The notes under the pieces: generated by a model | Database searches by the model: none | What the model saw: only the letters and a program-made list of their open reading frames with translations | What the model was told of the DNA's origin: nothing | Part shown: piece after piece, positions 18,741 through 29,591 of the stretch | Position numbering within the stretch: position 1 is the first letter of the stretch | Layout of the letters: each line of letters starts with the position of its first letter | From: Brachionus plicatilis | Lineage: Eukaryota; Rotifera; Eurotatoria; Ploima; Brachionidae | Direction: 5' to 3' | Assembly: GCA_010279815.1 (NCBI GenBank) | Contig: QEOQ01000433.1 | Location: forward strand, 211,057-255,355 | DNA: 44,299 nucleotides | Translations under genes and position numbers: made by a program

Positions 18741-20800
18741 TATAATAATAAACAAATTTTAATGTGTATTATAAAAATTTAAAAAAAAACTCGGTTATAA
18801 AGCTGATACTTTCTAAATCTTTCTCTGTATAGGTTGAGCATAGTGACAATTTGAAAATTAAAAATATCATCTGCGATTGCATAACAAAGAAATTATCAAA
18901 CTACACAATTTTTTTAATTTAAGTTTTTTCACACTTTTTACATTATTTTAGAGTTGTTTTAGAGTCCCAAATTAGTCACTAAAATCCAAGTCCAACTCAC
19001 AGACTTTGAATTTTTTTTTAAAGCCCGAAAATTATTTTTAGTGACTTGTATAATAAATTTTAAGCCCAAGTCTGGAATGTCCAGACTTGAACTTAACTAA
19101 AAACTTGTGACTCTTTAACAACTCTGCATTATTTTACTAAAAATTACTATTACTGTTTTTATCTCATTTTTTTCAATAATCACTTGATTACTACCTAAAT
19201 TTTAATTGAATTATATTTTAATAAATTTAAAAAAGCAATAAAATATTAAACTTTTATTTTACCTAATCAAGATCTGATTGATGCGATTAATTTTTTGTTT
19301 ATTTGAAATCGATCACCTAATAATACATTATTTAAAATTTTAATTTTTAAACGACAATATAAATTTTCTATTAAATGCAATAACAAAGCTAAATTAATTT
19401 TTTATTTGGAAATGTGAAATTTTAGTACAAAAAGTTAAAACCATATAGTATATTTTATAAAAGTGCAAAAATGGTTATGTAAACAGTATAATATTGTACA
19501 AATTTGTACAATTTTGAAATAAATTGCCTTTTTTTATATTTATTGTATTATTTTGCCTTAGAGGCTTGAAAATTTAATAATAATAATATTTATGATAGGA
19601 TTATTTATTGAAAAATAAGACAGAAATTGATTGCTTTAAAATTGAAATAAAAAAAAAAATAAAATAAAATTTATATTTAAAAAATTTGTTCAAAATTTAC
19701 ACTAATTTTCTAGAAATTACCATTTAATATTAATTTAAATAAATTTTCTTCTTAAATTCTATTTAAAACAAACCTTAATTATTTTAAAGTATAATGGTAT
19801 TTTCATAATTATGATTGAAGTATTTTTAAAAATATTAAATAAATTCAAAATCACTTACAAAATAACTGTAATTTCCACCTCCAAGAACAACTGGTATAAT
19901 ATCATAGCGAAGAATCTGAAAAAATTTTTCCGATATGTATCCATTACAAATTGAGTTTTCAAAACTCAAATAAAACTTGTGACTGTTGGCAACTAATTCT
20001 TTACAATTTTCATTAGAAGACTTTTTGAAAAAATCGGTGCACCTTATTCCACATTTGCCTAATAGAGTAACCTGAATGTATTTTTGTAATTTTTGTATGT
20101 ACTGCAGTCTACCACTGCTTCCACCACAATTGCCAACCACAGCTGCGGCAAAATGGGTTTTACCCTGAGAAAAATCTTTGTTTTCATCAAAACTTTGGTT
20201 TCGACCCCACACAAACTTCTTGTAAGATCCAGTAAGCCTCGGAAATTCCGAGTCAATTCGATAAGTGGATGTAAAATTGAACAGATTGTTATACTTGGAA
20301 AAATTGGGACAGTGCATTGGTGACTCAAAGACAGCAAAGACCCATCGCTGATTTTTTGGTCTATTGGCAGGAAATTCTTTTATTGAGTCTCGCATATGAA
20401 CGATCACTATGTCAGCTTCGTTTACTCTTGATTTATCATTGAAAATCTCACAGTTATAAACCGGACATAGATTGTCAATAAATGGCTGTTTGTATCCAAG
20501 ACCGAATGCAAATTTTGGATCGCCAAAAAATGGGGTCCAAAATAAAATTTTGGCTTTTCGCTCAATGGAATTTAGACAATTAAAATTAATTGTTTTATTT
20601 AGATTTAGAGGTATTGATTGAGGATATTGGACACCATCGATAACTACTTTAAAATTTTCGGCTCTTGGATTAAATGGTTCGCATTTTTTTGATTTGGTCC
20701 CAGAGGAAATTTCATTCGTATAATTGTTGAAAATAATTAAATAAATACAAATAAAAAAAAGTATCAATATTAAAAAAAATTTAAGAATTTTTTTCATCAT
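17316..20800 (-). CDS. Alpha-1,3-fucosyltransferase (GT10), Golgi type II
   Basis: Exon 1 is 20800-19859 and exon 2 17627-17316, joined in phase 0 by a 2231-bp GT-AG intron; 417 residues. GT10 enzymes move fucose from GDP-fucose to GlcNAc in glycans inside the Golgi. Features: a short cytosolic basic end and signal anchor (residues ~4-25, ILKFFLILILFFICIYLIIF), a stem, the N-terminal acceptor domain (AKILFWTPFFGDPKFAFG; WVFAVFESPMHCPNF), the HFAAAVVGNCGGSSGRLQYI block, and the donor-site hallmark FYLSFENSICNGYISEKFF followed by IPVVLGGGNYSYF. Exon 2 supplies YINVLDYKTPKDLADYLLYL and the C-terminal Cys pair region. AATAAA overlaps the stop codon region on the minus strand (17317-17312). The intron holds a microsatellite, a hAT-like MITE and a MITE arm. 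Confidence 0.93.
18656..18750. repeat. (TAA)n microsatellite, ~90 bp
   Basis: About 28 uninterrupted TAA units followed by a slightly imperfect end, inside the fucosyltransferase intron. Length polymorphism is likely. Confidence 0.97.
18949..19126. mobile_element. 178-bp hAT-type MITE with 8-bp target duplication
   Basis: The ends TAGAGTTGTTTTAGAGTCCC and CAACTCTG are inverted (the canonical CAGAGTTG has one change at the left end). An exact 8-bp duplication CATTATTT (18941-18948, 19127-19134) flanks it. The interior is rich in AAGTCC/GGACTT-like short repeats. It is the same family as the copy at 25853. It lies in the fucosyltransferase intron. Confidence 0.88.
19408..19512. mobile_element. 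Single arm of the GGCAATGTG palindromic MITE
   Basis: GGAAATGTGAAATTTTAGTA and the ~100 bases that follow match the left arm of the 8011 element (including the GTGCAAAAATGGTT and AATATTGTACAAATTTGTAC blocks) with scattered changes. The opposite arm is absent, so this is a truncated or half-deleted copy. Confidence 0.75.
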
Positions 20801-21474
20801 GGGATTTATTTAAAAACAGATCTTCATTTTAATAGGACTATTTAGAAAATAATTTTTAAATTTTTTTTGTCAACTTTTTTACTCAAATTCTTGTTTGTCA
20901 ATATTTAGTTACTATAGTTTCTACTCTTGGATTTTAAATTTATTTTTTATATTTACCATAAATACATCTGCTAGATTTAAAAAATTTTATGAATAACGTA
21001 AATTTAGTTTATGATTTATGTTGTGAATTAATTTTTCTAGTTCTTGTCATGAGATATGATATAAAAAAAATGAAAATCTCGACTTAAAATGATTTACTAC
21101 GCTGCTAAAATACAAAGTTATTTTAATTTTAAAAGATTACCTGTAAAATTCTTTCATCAATCATTTATCTTTGACTCAATGCTTTCGTTCTTAAAATTAT
21201 TGCGAGGAACGAGTGGTCGTGACGAGCTTTCTAAGCAATGTGAGTGTGCGTATTGAAAATCGAAAGGGGGAGAATTCGAAAAATCATTTTTGTCGAAAAT
21301 TGATATTAGTATACATATGTAATTTTTTTTGTTACATGTTATTTTGAAAAAAAAATCGAAAAAAAAGCAATCGAAAATGCACATAATTAAATTAACATTT
21401 ATACCTGAAAATATTTAATTCTCGGGTGTATTTGCTTTTTCATTCAAACTCATTTTTATCTCATTTTTATCTAT
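20801..21474. other. Spacer upstream of the fucosyltransferase gene
   Basis: This probably contains its promoter. A patch of higher GC at 21160-21290 has a 75-codon minus frame without recognised features. No other element is supported. Confidence 0.4.
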
Positions 21475-21678
21475 CCTATCCGATTGTCTTATGCCTTAAC
21501 AATTCATAAGTCTCAAGGACAAACCATCGAAAAGGCTGTGATTGATCTATGCAAAAAAGAACAAAGTTTAGGTCTCACGTTTGTTGCTCTTTCACGTTTG
21601 AAAAAATTTACCGATTTTTTAAGGGATAATATTCAACTTAAAGTAAATTTTTTGTTTTTTAAAGTAATTTATCACTAG
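21475..21678 (+). pseudogene. PIF1-like helicase C-terminal fragment
   Basis: One frame reads PIRLSYALTIHKSQGQTIEK, then AVIDL, G-L-T-F-V-A-L-S-R-L. These are helicase motifs V (IHKSQGQT) and VI (FVALSR) of the PIF1/RecD-like superfamily 1B. Only the last ~50 residues remain, without the Walker A region, and no ATG starts it. In animals, stray PIF1 pieces often come from Helitron transposons or expanded PIF1-like families; which one applies here is not decidable. Confidence 0.75.
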
Positions 21679-21834
21679 AATAAAGCTTATCATTGTATAT
21701 TAAATCTATTTATTCGAAATTAAAGTAAAAGTATTGTAATATAAATTAAATTAATTGATACTATAATAAAAGTGTTTTTATGTAAAGTAAAAAAAAAAAA
21801 TTAAAGTAATGTCATAGTTTACTAGAGAAAAAAA

Positions 21835-22145
21835 TTAATTCTTTGATAAAGCACCATTGTTTGATTTAGCTGGTCTACCTTTTTTTAACATAAACAAATT
21901 CTCTCACATTATCGTCTGAGTAGTAGTTTAGTAACTTGCACAGACAGATGAAATGCTTACATTTGCCAAATTCAAGAAAATATAGGCAGCTGCAATAAGG
22001 GGGTTTCAACAATACATAATATTTGTTCTCATTGTTGACAATTCTGTAAGCAGATAAAGAATCAATAATGCTAAAGTCCGACAGGATTAATTAATCTGCT
22101 TTAACGATCAAACTGTTATCACGTTTCAAACTGTAATCAAATTTA
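21835..22145 (-). pseudogene. MULE transposase C-terminus: SWIM finger and AT hook
   Basis: The minus strand reads SAYRIVNNENKYYVLLKPPY, then C-S-C-L-Y-F-L-E-F-G-K-C-K-H, the C-x-C-x8-C-x-H pattern of a SWIM zinc finger. One base over, it continues K-K-G-R-P-A-K-S and ALSKN to a stop at 21835-21837. An upstream TAA interrupts the frame before the IVNNENK block. SWIM fingers with GRP tails characterise MULE transposases. At least one stop and one frameshift mark it as dead. Confidence 0.7.
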
Positions 22146-23881
22146 ACTTGAGATATATTTAAGTCATTTTATAAACAACAATGAAATGATTTTAGAATAG
22201 AAGAAAACTACTATTCAAATACTAAAATTTACTATAGTAAAAAATGAAATGATTTATTTTTGCATGTAGTTGTTTTAGAGAAATATAGTTTGATTTTAAA
22301 TTAAAAAGCTTTTACTTTATATTAGCAAATATTACTTTTGAAAAAAATAGTTTTACTTTATTGAAAAAAAAAGACTCTATTTTAATTAGCCAGCCATTTT
22401 TTAATAATGCCTTTCACACTTGAACGATTACAAAAAATATCTAAATCAAAATCTTTACCGCCAAGATTAGAAGAAGAGAAAAGAATAAGATTGATTATAA
22501 ATGAGACAATTAAAAAATTTAGTCAATAATTATTTTTTATTCTTTATTTATTTTTATTCAATAAGTTTTTTATTCATAATTTTCAACTATGCAACAACTA
22601 AATTATTCAATTATACAAAAACGAAATAAATAAATAATAATTTTTTTACTAATTTTTTTTATTTCAATTTTGTCAAGAATTGTGTGTGTGAACTGCTGCT
22701 ACTGTAACTAATAATCTAACGTCTCGTTACTCGCATATAAAGCTGTGCTTCGGGTATTTTACAATTATTATTTAATTGAGCAGAAATTTGGTATAATGTG
22801 TATAACTGACTTGAAAAATATCAGACCCCTTTATCTTTTTTTTGAAGTAATATTATTTGCTCAAAAATAATTATATAAATTAATCAATTGAAATAATAAA
22901 AATTTTTTCGATCTAAATTAAGCACTTTTAATTGGGAACCAAACAGTTAAAGAATTTAAAATTAAAAAGCTAGAATTTTTGTTTTAAATTTTATTTCCAA
23001 ACAATTTTTTTAGAATAAACAAATAAAAAGTATAAAATATAAATTTCAAATTATTTGTTGATAAAAATTTGAATCATCAATTTTTTTCTTTAACATGACA
23101 TTAATAATAATCATTGGAAAAAATACGGGAGATAAAGATGATGACAATCAAGATGTTTTTAAAGATAAGGCTTTGTTCAAAAGTTTGCGATCTTATTATG
23201 TTCCAAGACTCCACCGGAAAATTGAAGTTAATGATCAAGTGTTCAAATCAAAATTTTAAAATTAAGAATTAAAATAAAAGGTCTAATAAATCAATTTTTT
23301 AGTAATATGACTAAACTTTTTTTAAACATAATTTGTTTAATCTTTAACTAGATAAAAATTATAAAAAATTTTATCTGAAGTAAAAATTAAATATTAATCA
23401 ATATTTTGAAATTTTAAAATTTAAAATTTAACTTTGTTTCGCTGTAATATATTTTTTAATTAATATCATTTATAGCGTTTGTTTGAGCCATAATTTGGAA
23501 AACTCAGTTTAGATTTTAATTTTGCCTTTAAAATTTTCAAAATTAAGATTTCTGAAAAATCAATTAAATATCAATTAGAAAAAAATGTTTTTTTTTTATT
23601 TTAAATTAAGATATTAAACATTTAATTTTAATTGAAAAAAGAAACAAAAAAAGTTTATTTCATTATTTTTATTTAAATTTAAATTAATTAAGATTTGATC
23701 ATGTGATCATGATCATGAACTTCAAGTTTTCGTTTACACCAGAATTCTCTATAGCTTTTATTTTTTACGTAAATTTTCTCAAGCTAACTGAATTTACTTT
23801 GGCAATTTATGTAAAAAATATTAAATCTATTAATTATGTCAATACTAAAAATTAAAAATTGTGAGATTTTGCGGAAGAGCT
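22146..23881. other. Spacer with two short unassigned ORFs and a MITE end
   Basis: Mostly A/T-rich filler. Two short frames start with ATG: 22407-22529 (40 codons, Lys/Arg-rich, helical; MPFTLERLQKISKSKSLPPR) and 23095-23259 (54 codons; LFKSLRSYYVPRLHRKIEV). Neither has recognised homology; they may be transposon debris. Near 23690-23735 the minus strand resembles the TTGAAGTT...GATCA end of the MITE that begins at 23882. Confidence 0.35.
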
Positions 23882-24955
23882 GGTAAATTGAAGTTTGAGA
23901 TCAAGATCATAAGATCAAAATATAAGTTGTAATTATTTTTAATAATAGAGAAAAAATAAATTTTTTCGAAAGCAATTAATTGACATGTCATGTCAAGCTT
24001 CTTTTCATATTTAAATTTTTAAAACGTCTCTTATTATTAAACTTTAATAGGTTTAAATACTGGAATTGAATTTTATTGAAACTTACTTTAAAAGACAAAA
24101 AAGAATTAATAATTTTTTTAAGTGAAAGAATAAAAATATTTTTTTTGAATGAATGAATTTTAAAGTTATGAATTTGAATTTGTGAATTAATTTAGCTGAA
24201 TTATTAAAATAATTGATTGTTTTTCCTAGATCAATTAAAGATCAATCATTTTGAAGTTAATTTGATGTTAATGTAAAGATGTAATTTCAAGATTAAAAAA
24301 GAAAAAAATAAAATTTTAATAAATTTTACCTTGAAGTTATTTTTAGAAAAGTTAATGAGAAAAACTCTTATAACTTTGTAATTTTCATATATATATTAAT
24401 TGTATTTTTAAATAATAAAAAAAAAAAACTTGAATAAAATCTTAGAAAGAAAATTATATCTTAATTTACTTTCCGGAATAAGATATTGAAAAGTATCTTT
24501 TAGTTCAATTTTATAGGTGATTGAAAAGTCATCTATCAGGTTACTGAAAAGTATCCTATCATTTAAAAGTCCTATTGCTTCGTTCTTTGAGGCCCTAGGG
24601 ACTAGGCGAAAGACTTGGTCATAAACTGACCAACTCAAGCACAGAGTAGTCTAGTTTTTCCGTATATTGAAAAGTATACAAAAAAAGGCACTGAGAAGTG
24701 TCATAGGGACCCCTCTTTCGATCGTATATCAATCAAACAAATCAATAATCGAAGATCGATCAAAAACCACTCAACCGTGACGGATCAGAAACTCACGCGA
24801 AGCATTACATTAATGAACCTTTATTAAACATGACATGTCAAGTAATGTAAAGTGTTTATTTTTTTAAAAATTAACAAAATCATTAGATTAATTAAGTTTT
24901 AAAATTTTAAATGATCGTTTTGATCTAAAAATTTGAACTGTAACTTCAATTTGCC
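23882..24955. mobile_element. MITE (GGCAAATTGAAGTT family) split by a candidate solo LTR
   Basis: The left end GGTAAATTGAAGTTTGAGAT and the inverted right end GGCAAATTGAAGTTACAGTT bound 1074 bp. Removing the 538-bp insertion and its 4-bp duplication leaves 532 bp, close to the 549-bp sister copy at 26899, to which both flanks align (including TTGACATGTCATGTCAAG). The target duplication is degraded (GAAGAGCT versus GGAGAGTG). Confidence 0.75.
24272..24809 (-). mobile_element. Candidate solo LTR
   Basis: Compared with the sister MITE at 26899, this 538-bp block is extra. On the minus strand it begins TGTAATGCTTCGCGTGAG and ends ATCTTTACA (TG...CA), flanked by TTAA on both sides (24268-24271, 24810-24813). 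TG...CA ends with a 4-bp duplication fit an LTR retrotransposon's solo LTR; TTAA could also mean a piggyBac/Kolobok-type insertion. It includes an unassigned 76-codon minus frame (24408-24638) and is clearly less A/T-biased than its host. Confidence 0.5.
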
Positions 24956-25510
24956 GGAGAGTGCAGTTATTTCTGTAGCAGAGCAATTTATTTAAAACCA
25001 TATAAAATCCGATAACTTTACGTAATTTTAGAATATTAAAAATGAAAATTTGTTAAATATAATGATAATTTCAAAATTTGAAAAAAAAGTAATATTAGTA
25101 TTAAAGCAAATTTGCTTAAAATTAACCATTTTACAGATCTTAATTTTTTTCATGAAAAAAAATTAACTCTTAAATCTTAAAAAAAATATAACATAGAACA
25201 CGCAATTTATTCTGAAATTTAATATTTATAATAACAAAATCTAATTTAAGTACCTACCCTAAAAGAAGTACCTGCTTTAATCTCTAATAATAATGAATCA
25301 TGAACTTAGAAATAATGAAGAAAAAGCTACATTTTTTTGTGAATTTAAAAAAAAAACTTTAAGTCCGAATAATGATCTAATTAATTCCCAAAAGATAGAG
25401 AAATAATATTATTATCTTGAAAAAAAATCAAATTTATAATCTTATGTTAAAAAATCTACTTCAAAATATTCTAAAAGACATTATTTATCTCTTTAGCTTA
25501 AGTCTAAGAT
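24956..25510. other. Spacer between MITE and LINE remnant
   Basis: A/T-rich sequence without a recognisable gene. The last ~60 bases may already be LINE-derived. Confidence 0.35.
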
Positions 25511-26515
25511 AAAGTAAAATCCCGAATGCATGGAAATCTGCTATCATTACTATCATACCTAAAGAGTCAATTTTAACACAATACCCAGCTAACTACCGAC
25601 CAACCAGTATGACAAGCTGTCTAGGAAAACTGTTAGAACGTAAAGTCTACTAGAGATTATATAGTTATTTAGAACTAAACTCATTACTAATTCAGGAACA
25701 ATCAGGTTTTATAGAATATTGACGAACCGCTCATAATCTTTTCTTCAAAAAAATTGTAGAATCATTTAATTAAAAGAAAAAAGTTTGTTCCCTATTTTTT
25801 GATATCTCCAAAGCGTTCGAGAGAGTTTGGCATGATGGTCTTATTTATTAACCAGAGTTGGTTAAAATTCACAAGTCTCAAGTCAAGTCCAAGTCCGTAC
25901 TTTTTTTTTCAAAAGTCCGAGCAAAGACTCTAAATTTTTTTCCAAAAAAAGATTCCAAGTCCAGGCTTTAAAATTTTGAATACTGAAAAAAAATTTATGC
26001 TAAAATTGCAACAAAATTCTGATATATGGCAAATCTATTACATTAGACAACCCAAGAGTGTATAAATTTTTTGATCTGAAGCCTGATCTAGCAAATTTTA
26101 AAAAAAAAGTCTGGACTTGGACTTTTTTTTGGGACTTTTAAACAACTCTGTTATTAACTAATAAAAATGAACCTTCCTCCTTACCCAATACTGAGTAAAT
26201 TCATTCTTAGACTCAAGAACATTTTAAGTAAATGTAAATGGTCATATAAGTTATGAATACCATATTAGAGCAGGTGTTCCTCAAGGCTCAGTAATTAGTC
26301 CATTATTTTTTAGTATTTTTATCAATGATATACCTAAAAGAAATAAAACTAATAGTGAATACTCTCTTCTTTTTGCTGATGACTTGGTCACATTCTACAT
26401 TTTTAAGAAAAAAGGAAATCTAGAAAATAAGATAAACAAATACTGAGACAAATCCGAGTATTAGAAAAATGGCTCTTAAAGTGGAAGATGAAAATATCTT
26501 TGAAAAGTCTTGCTT
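25511..26515 (+). pseudogene. LINE reverse transcriptase remnant, interrupted by a hAT MITE
   Basis: Translated blocks in order: PNAWKSAIITIIPKE, NYRPTSMTSCLGKLLER, EQSGF (fingers), LFFDISKAFERVWHDGL (catalytic Asp of motif A), then after a 298-bp MITE VPQGSVISPLFFSIFINDI (motif B), LLFADDLVTFY (motif C, F-A-D-D) and EKWLLKWKM (thumb). Multiple stops interrupt it. The motif set fits a Jockey/CR1-like non-LTR retrotransposon. The fragment at 31501 is a relative. Confidence 0.8.
25853..26150. mobile_element. 298-bp hAT-type MITE with 8-bp target duplication
   Basis: The inverted ends are CAGAGTTGGTTAAAA and TTTAAACAACTCTG, flanked by an exact TTATTAAC duplication (25845-25852, 26151-26158). 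The CAGAG start and 8-bp duplication are hAT hallmarks. The interior is full of AAGTCC/TGGACTT-like short motifs, shared with the 18949 copy. It sits between motifs A and B of the LINE remnant. Confidence 0.92.
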
Positions 26516-26620
26516 CATTATCTTAGCAGTTATTATAGAAATCTATACTAACTCCTTCCAGCATTTAGCTCTATATAAGAGCTGTGGAAGTCTTTCGTTT
26601 CTTTCTTTTTTCAATATCAA

Positions 26621-26876
26621 TCACTTCTCTGTCGATACCCTCTTAAAGGCAATAACTGTCTTTGAGTTTACTACACTTTGCAGTACAGCATCATCAAGAA
26701 CTACTCTTTGCTTCCTGTCAAGAAGACAGGATTTAATCCATTCATATGGTTCATTTACAATACCATATGCTCTTAATTTTCTTAAAAGTTTCCTATGCAC
26801 GACTTATCAAACGCCTTAGAGAAGTCAGTGTAAATGACATCGATTAAGTTTCCATTTTCGACCTTATATTTCATCC
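26621..26876 (-). pseudogene. LINE reverse transcriptase fragment, opposite orientation
   Basis: The minus strand reads VENGNLIDVIYTDFSKAFDK (motif A), then after a one-base frame change VVHRKLLRKLRAYGIVNEPY, EWIKSCLLDRKQRVVLDD, to a TGA at 26623-26621. This is the fingers/palm region of a CR1/Jockey-type element different from the + strand copy it abuts. Confidence 0.8.
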
Positions 26877-26898
26877 CTTAAGATAAAGAAAAAAATTA

Positions 26899-27447
26899 AG
26901 CAAATTGAAGTTTGAGATCAAGATCAAGATCAAAAGATCAAAATAAAAATTGTAATATTTTTTTTAATAAAGGAGGAAAAATAAATTTTTTCAAAAGCAA
27001 TTACTTGACATGTCATGTCAAGTTTATTTTCATATTTAAAATTTTAAAATGTCCCTTTTTATTGAACTTTAAAAGGTTTAAATATTTTAATTGATTTGAA
27101 TGTAAACTTACTTTTAAAGACAAAAAAATTCACTGTTTTAAAATTTAAAATTTATTGAAGTAGAATAATAAAATTATTTTAGTTTGAATGAATGAATATA
27201 AAAGTGATAAATTTGAATTTGAATTAACTTAACTTGAATTATTTAAATTATTGATTGTTTTTGTTAAATAAATTAGAGATGAATCATTTTGATGTTAATT
27301 TAGTAATGAACCATTATAAGACAAAACATGTCTAGTAATGTTTAGTATTTATTTCTTAAAAATTATTAAAATTATTAGATTATTTAAGCTTTAAAATTTT
27401 AAATGATCCGTTTGATCTTAAAATTTGATCTGAAACTTCAATTTGCC
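26899..27447. mobile_element. 549-bp MITE (GGCAAATTGAAGTT family), 8-bp target duplication
   Basis: The left end is AGCAAATTGAAGTTTGAGAT and the inverted right end GGCAAATTGAAGTTTCAGAT. An exact 8-bp duplication AAAAATTA flanks it (26891-26898, 27448-27455). A near-palindrome TTGACATGTCATGTCAAG lies about 105 bp in. It is non-coding and serves as the reference copy for the element at 23882. Confidence 0.88.
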
Positions 27448-27455
27448 AAAAATTA

Positions 27456-27863
27456 TAGAATATAAAGTTTTAACAGATTTTGTACAAATTTGTTCAACTA
27501 AGTTATGAAAATTGTTTACTTCTTTTGTTTTTTTTTATTTGTTTGGTCAAATTTAAATTTAAATTTAAATTTAAAGCTTTAAAATTTTTTTTTGATATTA
27601 ATTTAGTTATAAGAGTCGAATCATTTTCAGTATTTAAAATAATAATTTAATAGCTTAATTTAGTTCTAAAATATATATTTTGACTCTCACTTCGAGTCAA
27701 ATAAAACAATTGTAAAAAATAAAACACTCAAAAAAAATTATGTCAATTTAAATTTCTATATGTTTGTTTTTCTATCATTTGATAATTCACCTGGAATTTA
27801 CCATTTCTAAGAAAATTTACCTAAAAATGGAATAATAAAAGTAAAAAAACGGCAAATAATTTT
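27456..27863. other. Spacer, A/T-rich
   Basis: No gene is seen. It contains a short tandem AATTTA run near 27548-27572. Confidence 0.35.
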
Positions 27864-28002
27864 ACATTTTTACATTTTTATATATTTAGATTTTTGTGCA
27901 ATATTTCAGAAAATAAAAAAAACTCTTCTAATTTATTTAGTTGCCAAAATTATAATTGGAATAATGCACAAAAAATCTAAAAATATGAAAATGTAAAAAT
28001 GT
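27864..28002. repeat. Palindromic repeat, probable MITE
   Basis: ACATTTTTACATTTTTATAT ... TTTTTGTGCA at 27864-27900 pairs with its complement at 27966-28002. The arms are ~37 bp with a ~65-bp loop. No clear target duplication is found. An (ATT)n run follows at about 28020-28048. Confidence 0.6.
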
Positions 28003-28179
28003 ATTTTTACATTTATATTTATTATTTTTATTATTATTATTATTATTAAGATTTTTTGCAATTTTTTTTTAAACAATTCATTTTTTTGCTTTTTTTTTTT
28101 TAATTATTTTTACAATTTTTTACTGAATTTTAAGGAAAAAAATGCATCTTTTCGTAAAGAAATTTAAAAAATTTTAAAT

Positions 28180-28370
28180 GCGCAACACAATGCAACCTAC
28201 TTTGTTGCACCTTTTTTCCTTAAAATAATTTTTCTCATACTTTAATTAAACAATAAAAAAAATCAATGAGGTCTTAATTGATTTTTGGTATATTTTACTA
28301 AAGAAAAAGAAAATAATTATCATATTTTAGGTTAAAAAGGTGCAACAAAGTATGTTACGCTTTGTTGTAG
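28180..28370. repeat. Palindromic repeat with TTGTTGCACC arms, probable MITE
   Basis: The left arm (28180-28211, ending ACTTTGTTGCACC) is inverted at 28339-28370 (starting GGTGCAACAAAGTATGTTAC) with several mismatches. The spacer is A/T-rich. No convincing target duplication is seen. Confidence 0.6.
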
Positions 28371-28620
28371 TATTTTTTTAAGGAAAATAATTATTGTATA
28401 AGCAATTTTTATATTTTCGAGGAGCAAATTATTATTTTTTAGAAGAAAAAAAAAAAAGAAACAATTATTAAATTGATATGAAGCAGGAATAATTTTTTTA
28501 TAAGCAAAATTAAAAAAAATAAAAAACAAATAAATAAAATAAATAAATAAGAGACCATTTTTTCAATTAAACAATTAACTAATTTAGTGTATTTTTTTTG
28601 ATATTTGATTTCACACCGTC

Positions 28621-29119
28621 TTAATTAACTGAAACGGTTTTTCTTGGACGACCTCGTCTTCTTTTTTGAGATAAATTAGTGTCAATAGTCGATTGTGTAA
28701 CAAAAATCGTGCTGGTAACTTAGTCAACTGTGCTGTAATTGGAGTATCAGAGTGATCTGAATTTGTTGGTATTGAAAAAAGTTAATGATTAAAAGGTTCA
28801 ATTGAATTTCTTTCAAAAACTTCAAAGGCTTTTTTAAGGCGACCTCTAGAAGCATTTTTTTGGATTCCCAAATCAAGTGTTGGGAAAGTTAGTAATTCAA
28901 TATTGTATGCGATACCAATTGCATACCTGCATACGAAATTTTTTTGCAATTTTGACAAGAACATTTACTCAACTGTCACTCTTTGTTGATTTCTACAATT
29001 TTATGTGAGTCACTCCATTTTATTAATTCATCGAAAGAATTCCAATTGCTTGTGTTTAAATAAATAAGACAACTTTCTTTCGTAGCTTCTACGTTACGCT
29101 TCTCAGACGCTACCATGTA
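28621..29119 (-). pseudogene. MULE transposase C-terminus: SWIM-like region and AT hook
   Basis: Minus-strand blocks across frames: ESCLIYLNTSNWNSFDELIK, W-S-D-S-H-K-I-V-E-I-N-K-E, stop, K-C-S-C-Q-N, then FVCRYAIGIAYNIELLTFPT (C-x-C...C-x-[H replaced by Y] of a SWIM finger), ASRGRLKKAFEVF, and finally Q-K-R-R-R-G-R-P-R-K-T-V-S-V-N before a stop at 28623-28621. RGRPRK is a canonical AT hook. Stops, frame changes and the lost histidine mark a dead copy. Confidence 0.65.
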
Positions 29120-29411
29120 TGTCGTAAAAATTAATTAATTAGCGAACTAATGAGAAAAAACTTATCAATTTATCTTTGATTCTCATGAATTAATTCTGTT
29201 CCTGTTTGCAATAAAAAAAGCTGCTTTAAAAAATAAATTAGATAATTTTTGATTTGATAAACGAAAAAAAAATGTTTGATAAAAAATAATAAATTTGCTT
29301 CTATAGAAAATTTAAGCCTTTTTTTAAGCATACTTTAATAAATTTTTTTTAATTCATCAAAAAAGAAAGAATTTTTGTTCAATTTGTATTTGAATTTCAC
29401 AATACCTTAGA

Positions 29412-29591
29412 TCACCTTTGATGATGAAAAGATGTTACTTGTTTTTGAATTTGCTCCGGTGTTTCAAGGCCCCTAACATTGACTGCTTTTAAAAAAAGCC
29501 CGTCTTTTAAATAGCTAATTGTGCCATTTTTATCCGTTGATAGATTATGCTCTCTAAATGTACAAATTGCACGCTGAGAGATAACACTAAT
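29412..29591 (-). other. Exon-like open block of unknown origin
   Basis: An uninterrupted minus frame of ~58 codons reads ISVISQRAICTFREHNLSTD, KNGTISYLKDGLFLKAVNV, RGLETPEQIQKQVTSFHHQR and then stops at an AAAG|GTGATC sequence that could be a splice donor. Composition is protein-like and less A/T-biased than the flanks. No family is recognised. It could be an exon of an unseen gene or transposon debris. Confidence 0.35.

Noticed and set aside
24408..24638. 76-codon minus frame with protein-like composition
   Set aside because: It lies inside the candidate solo LTR and the frame does not extend sensibly upstream; kept only as a note within that element.
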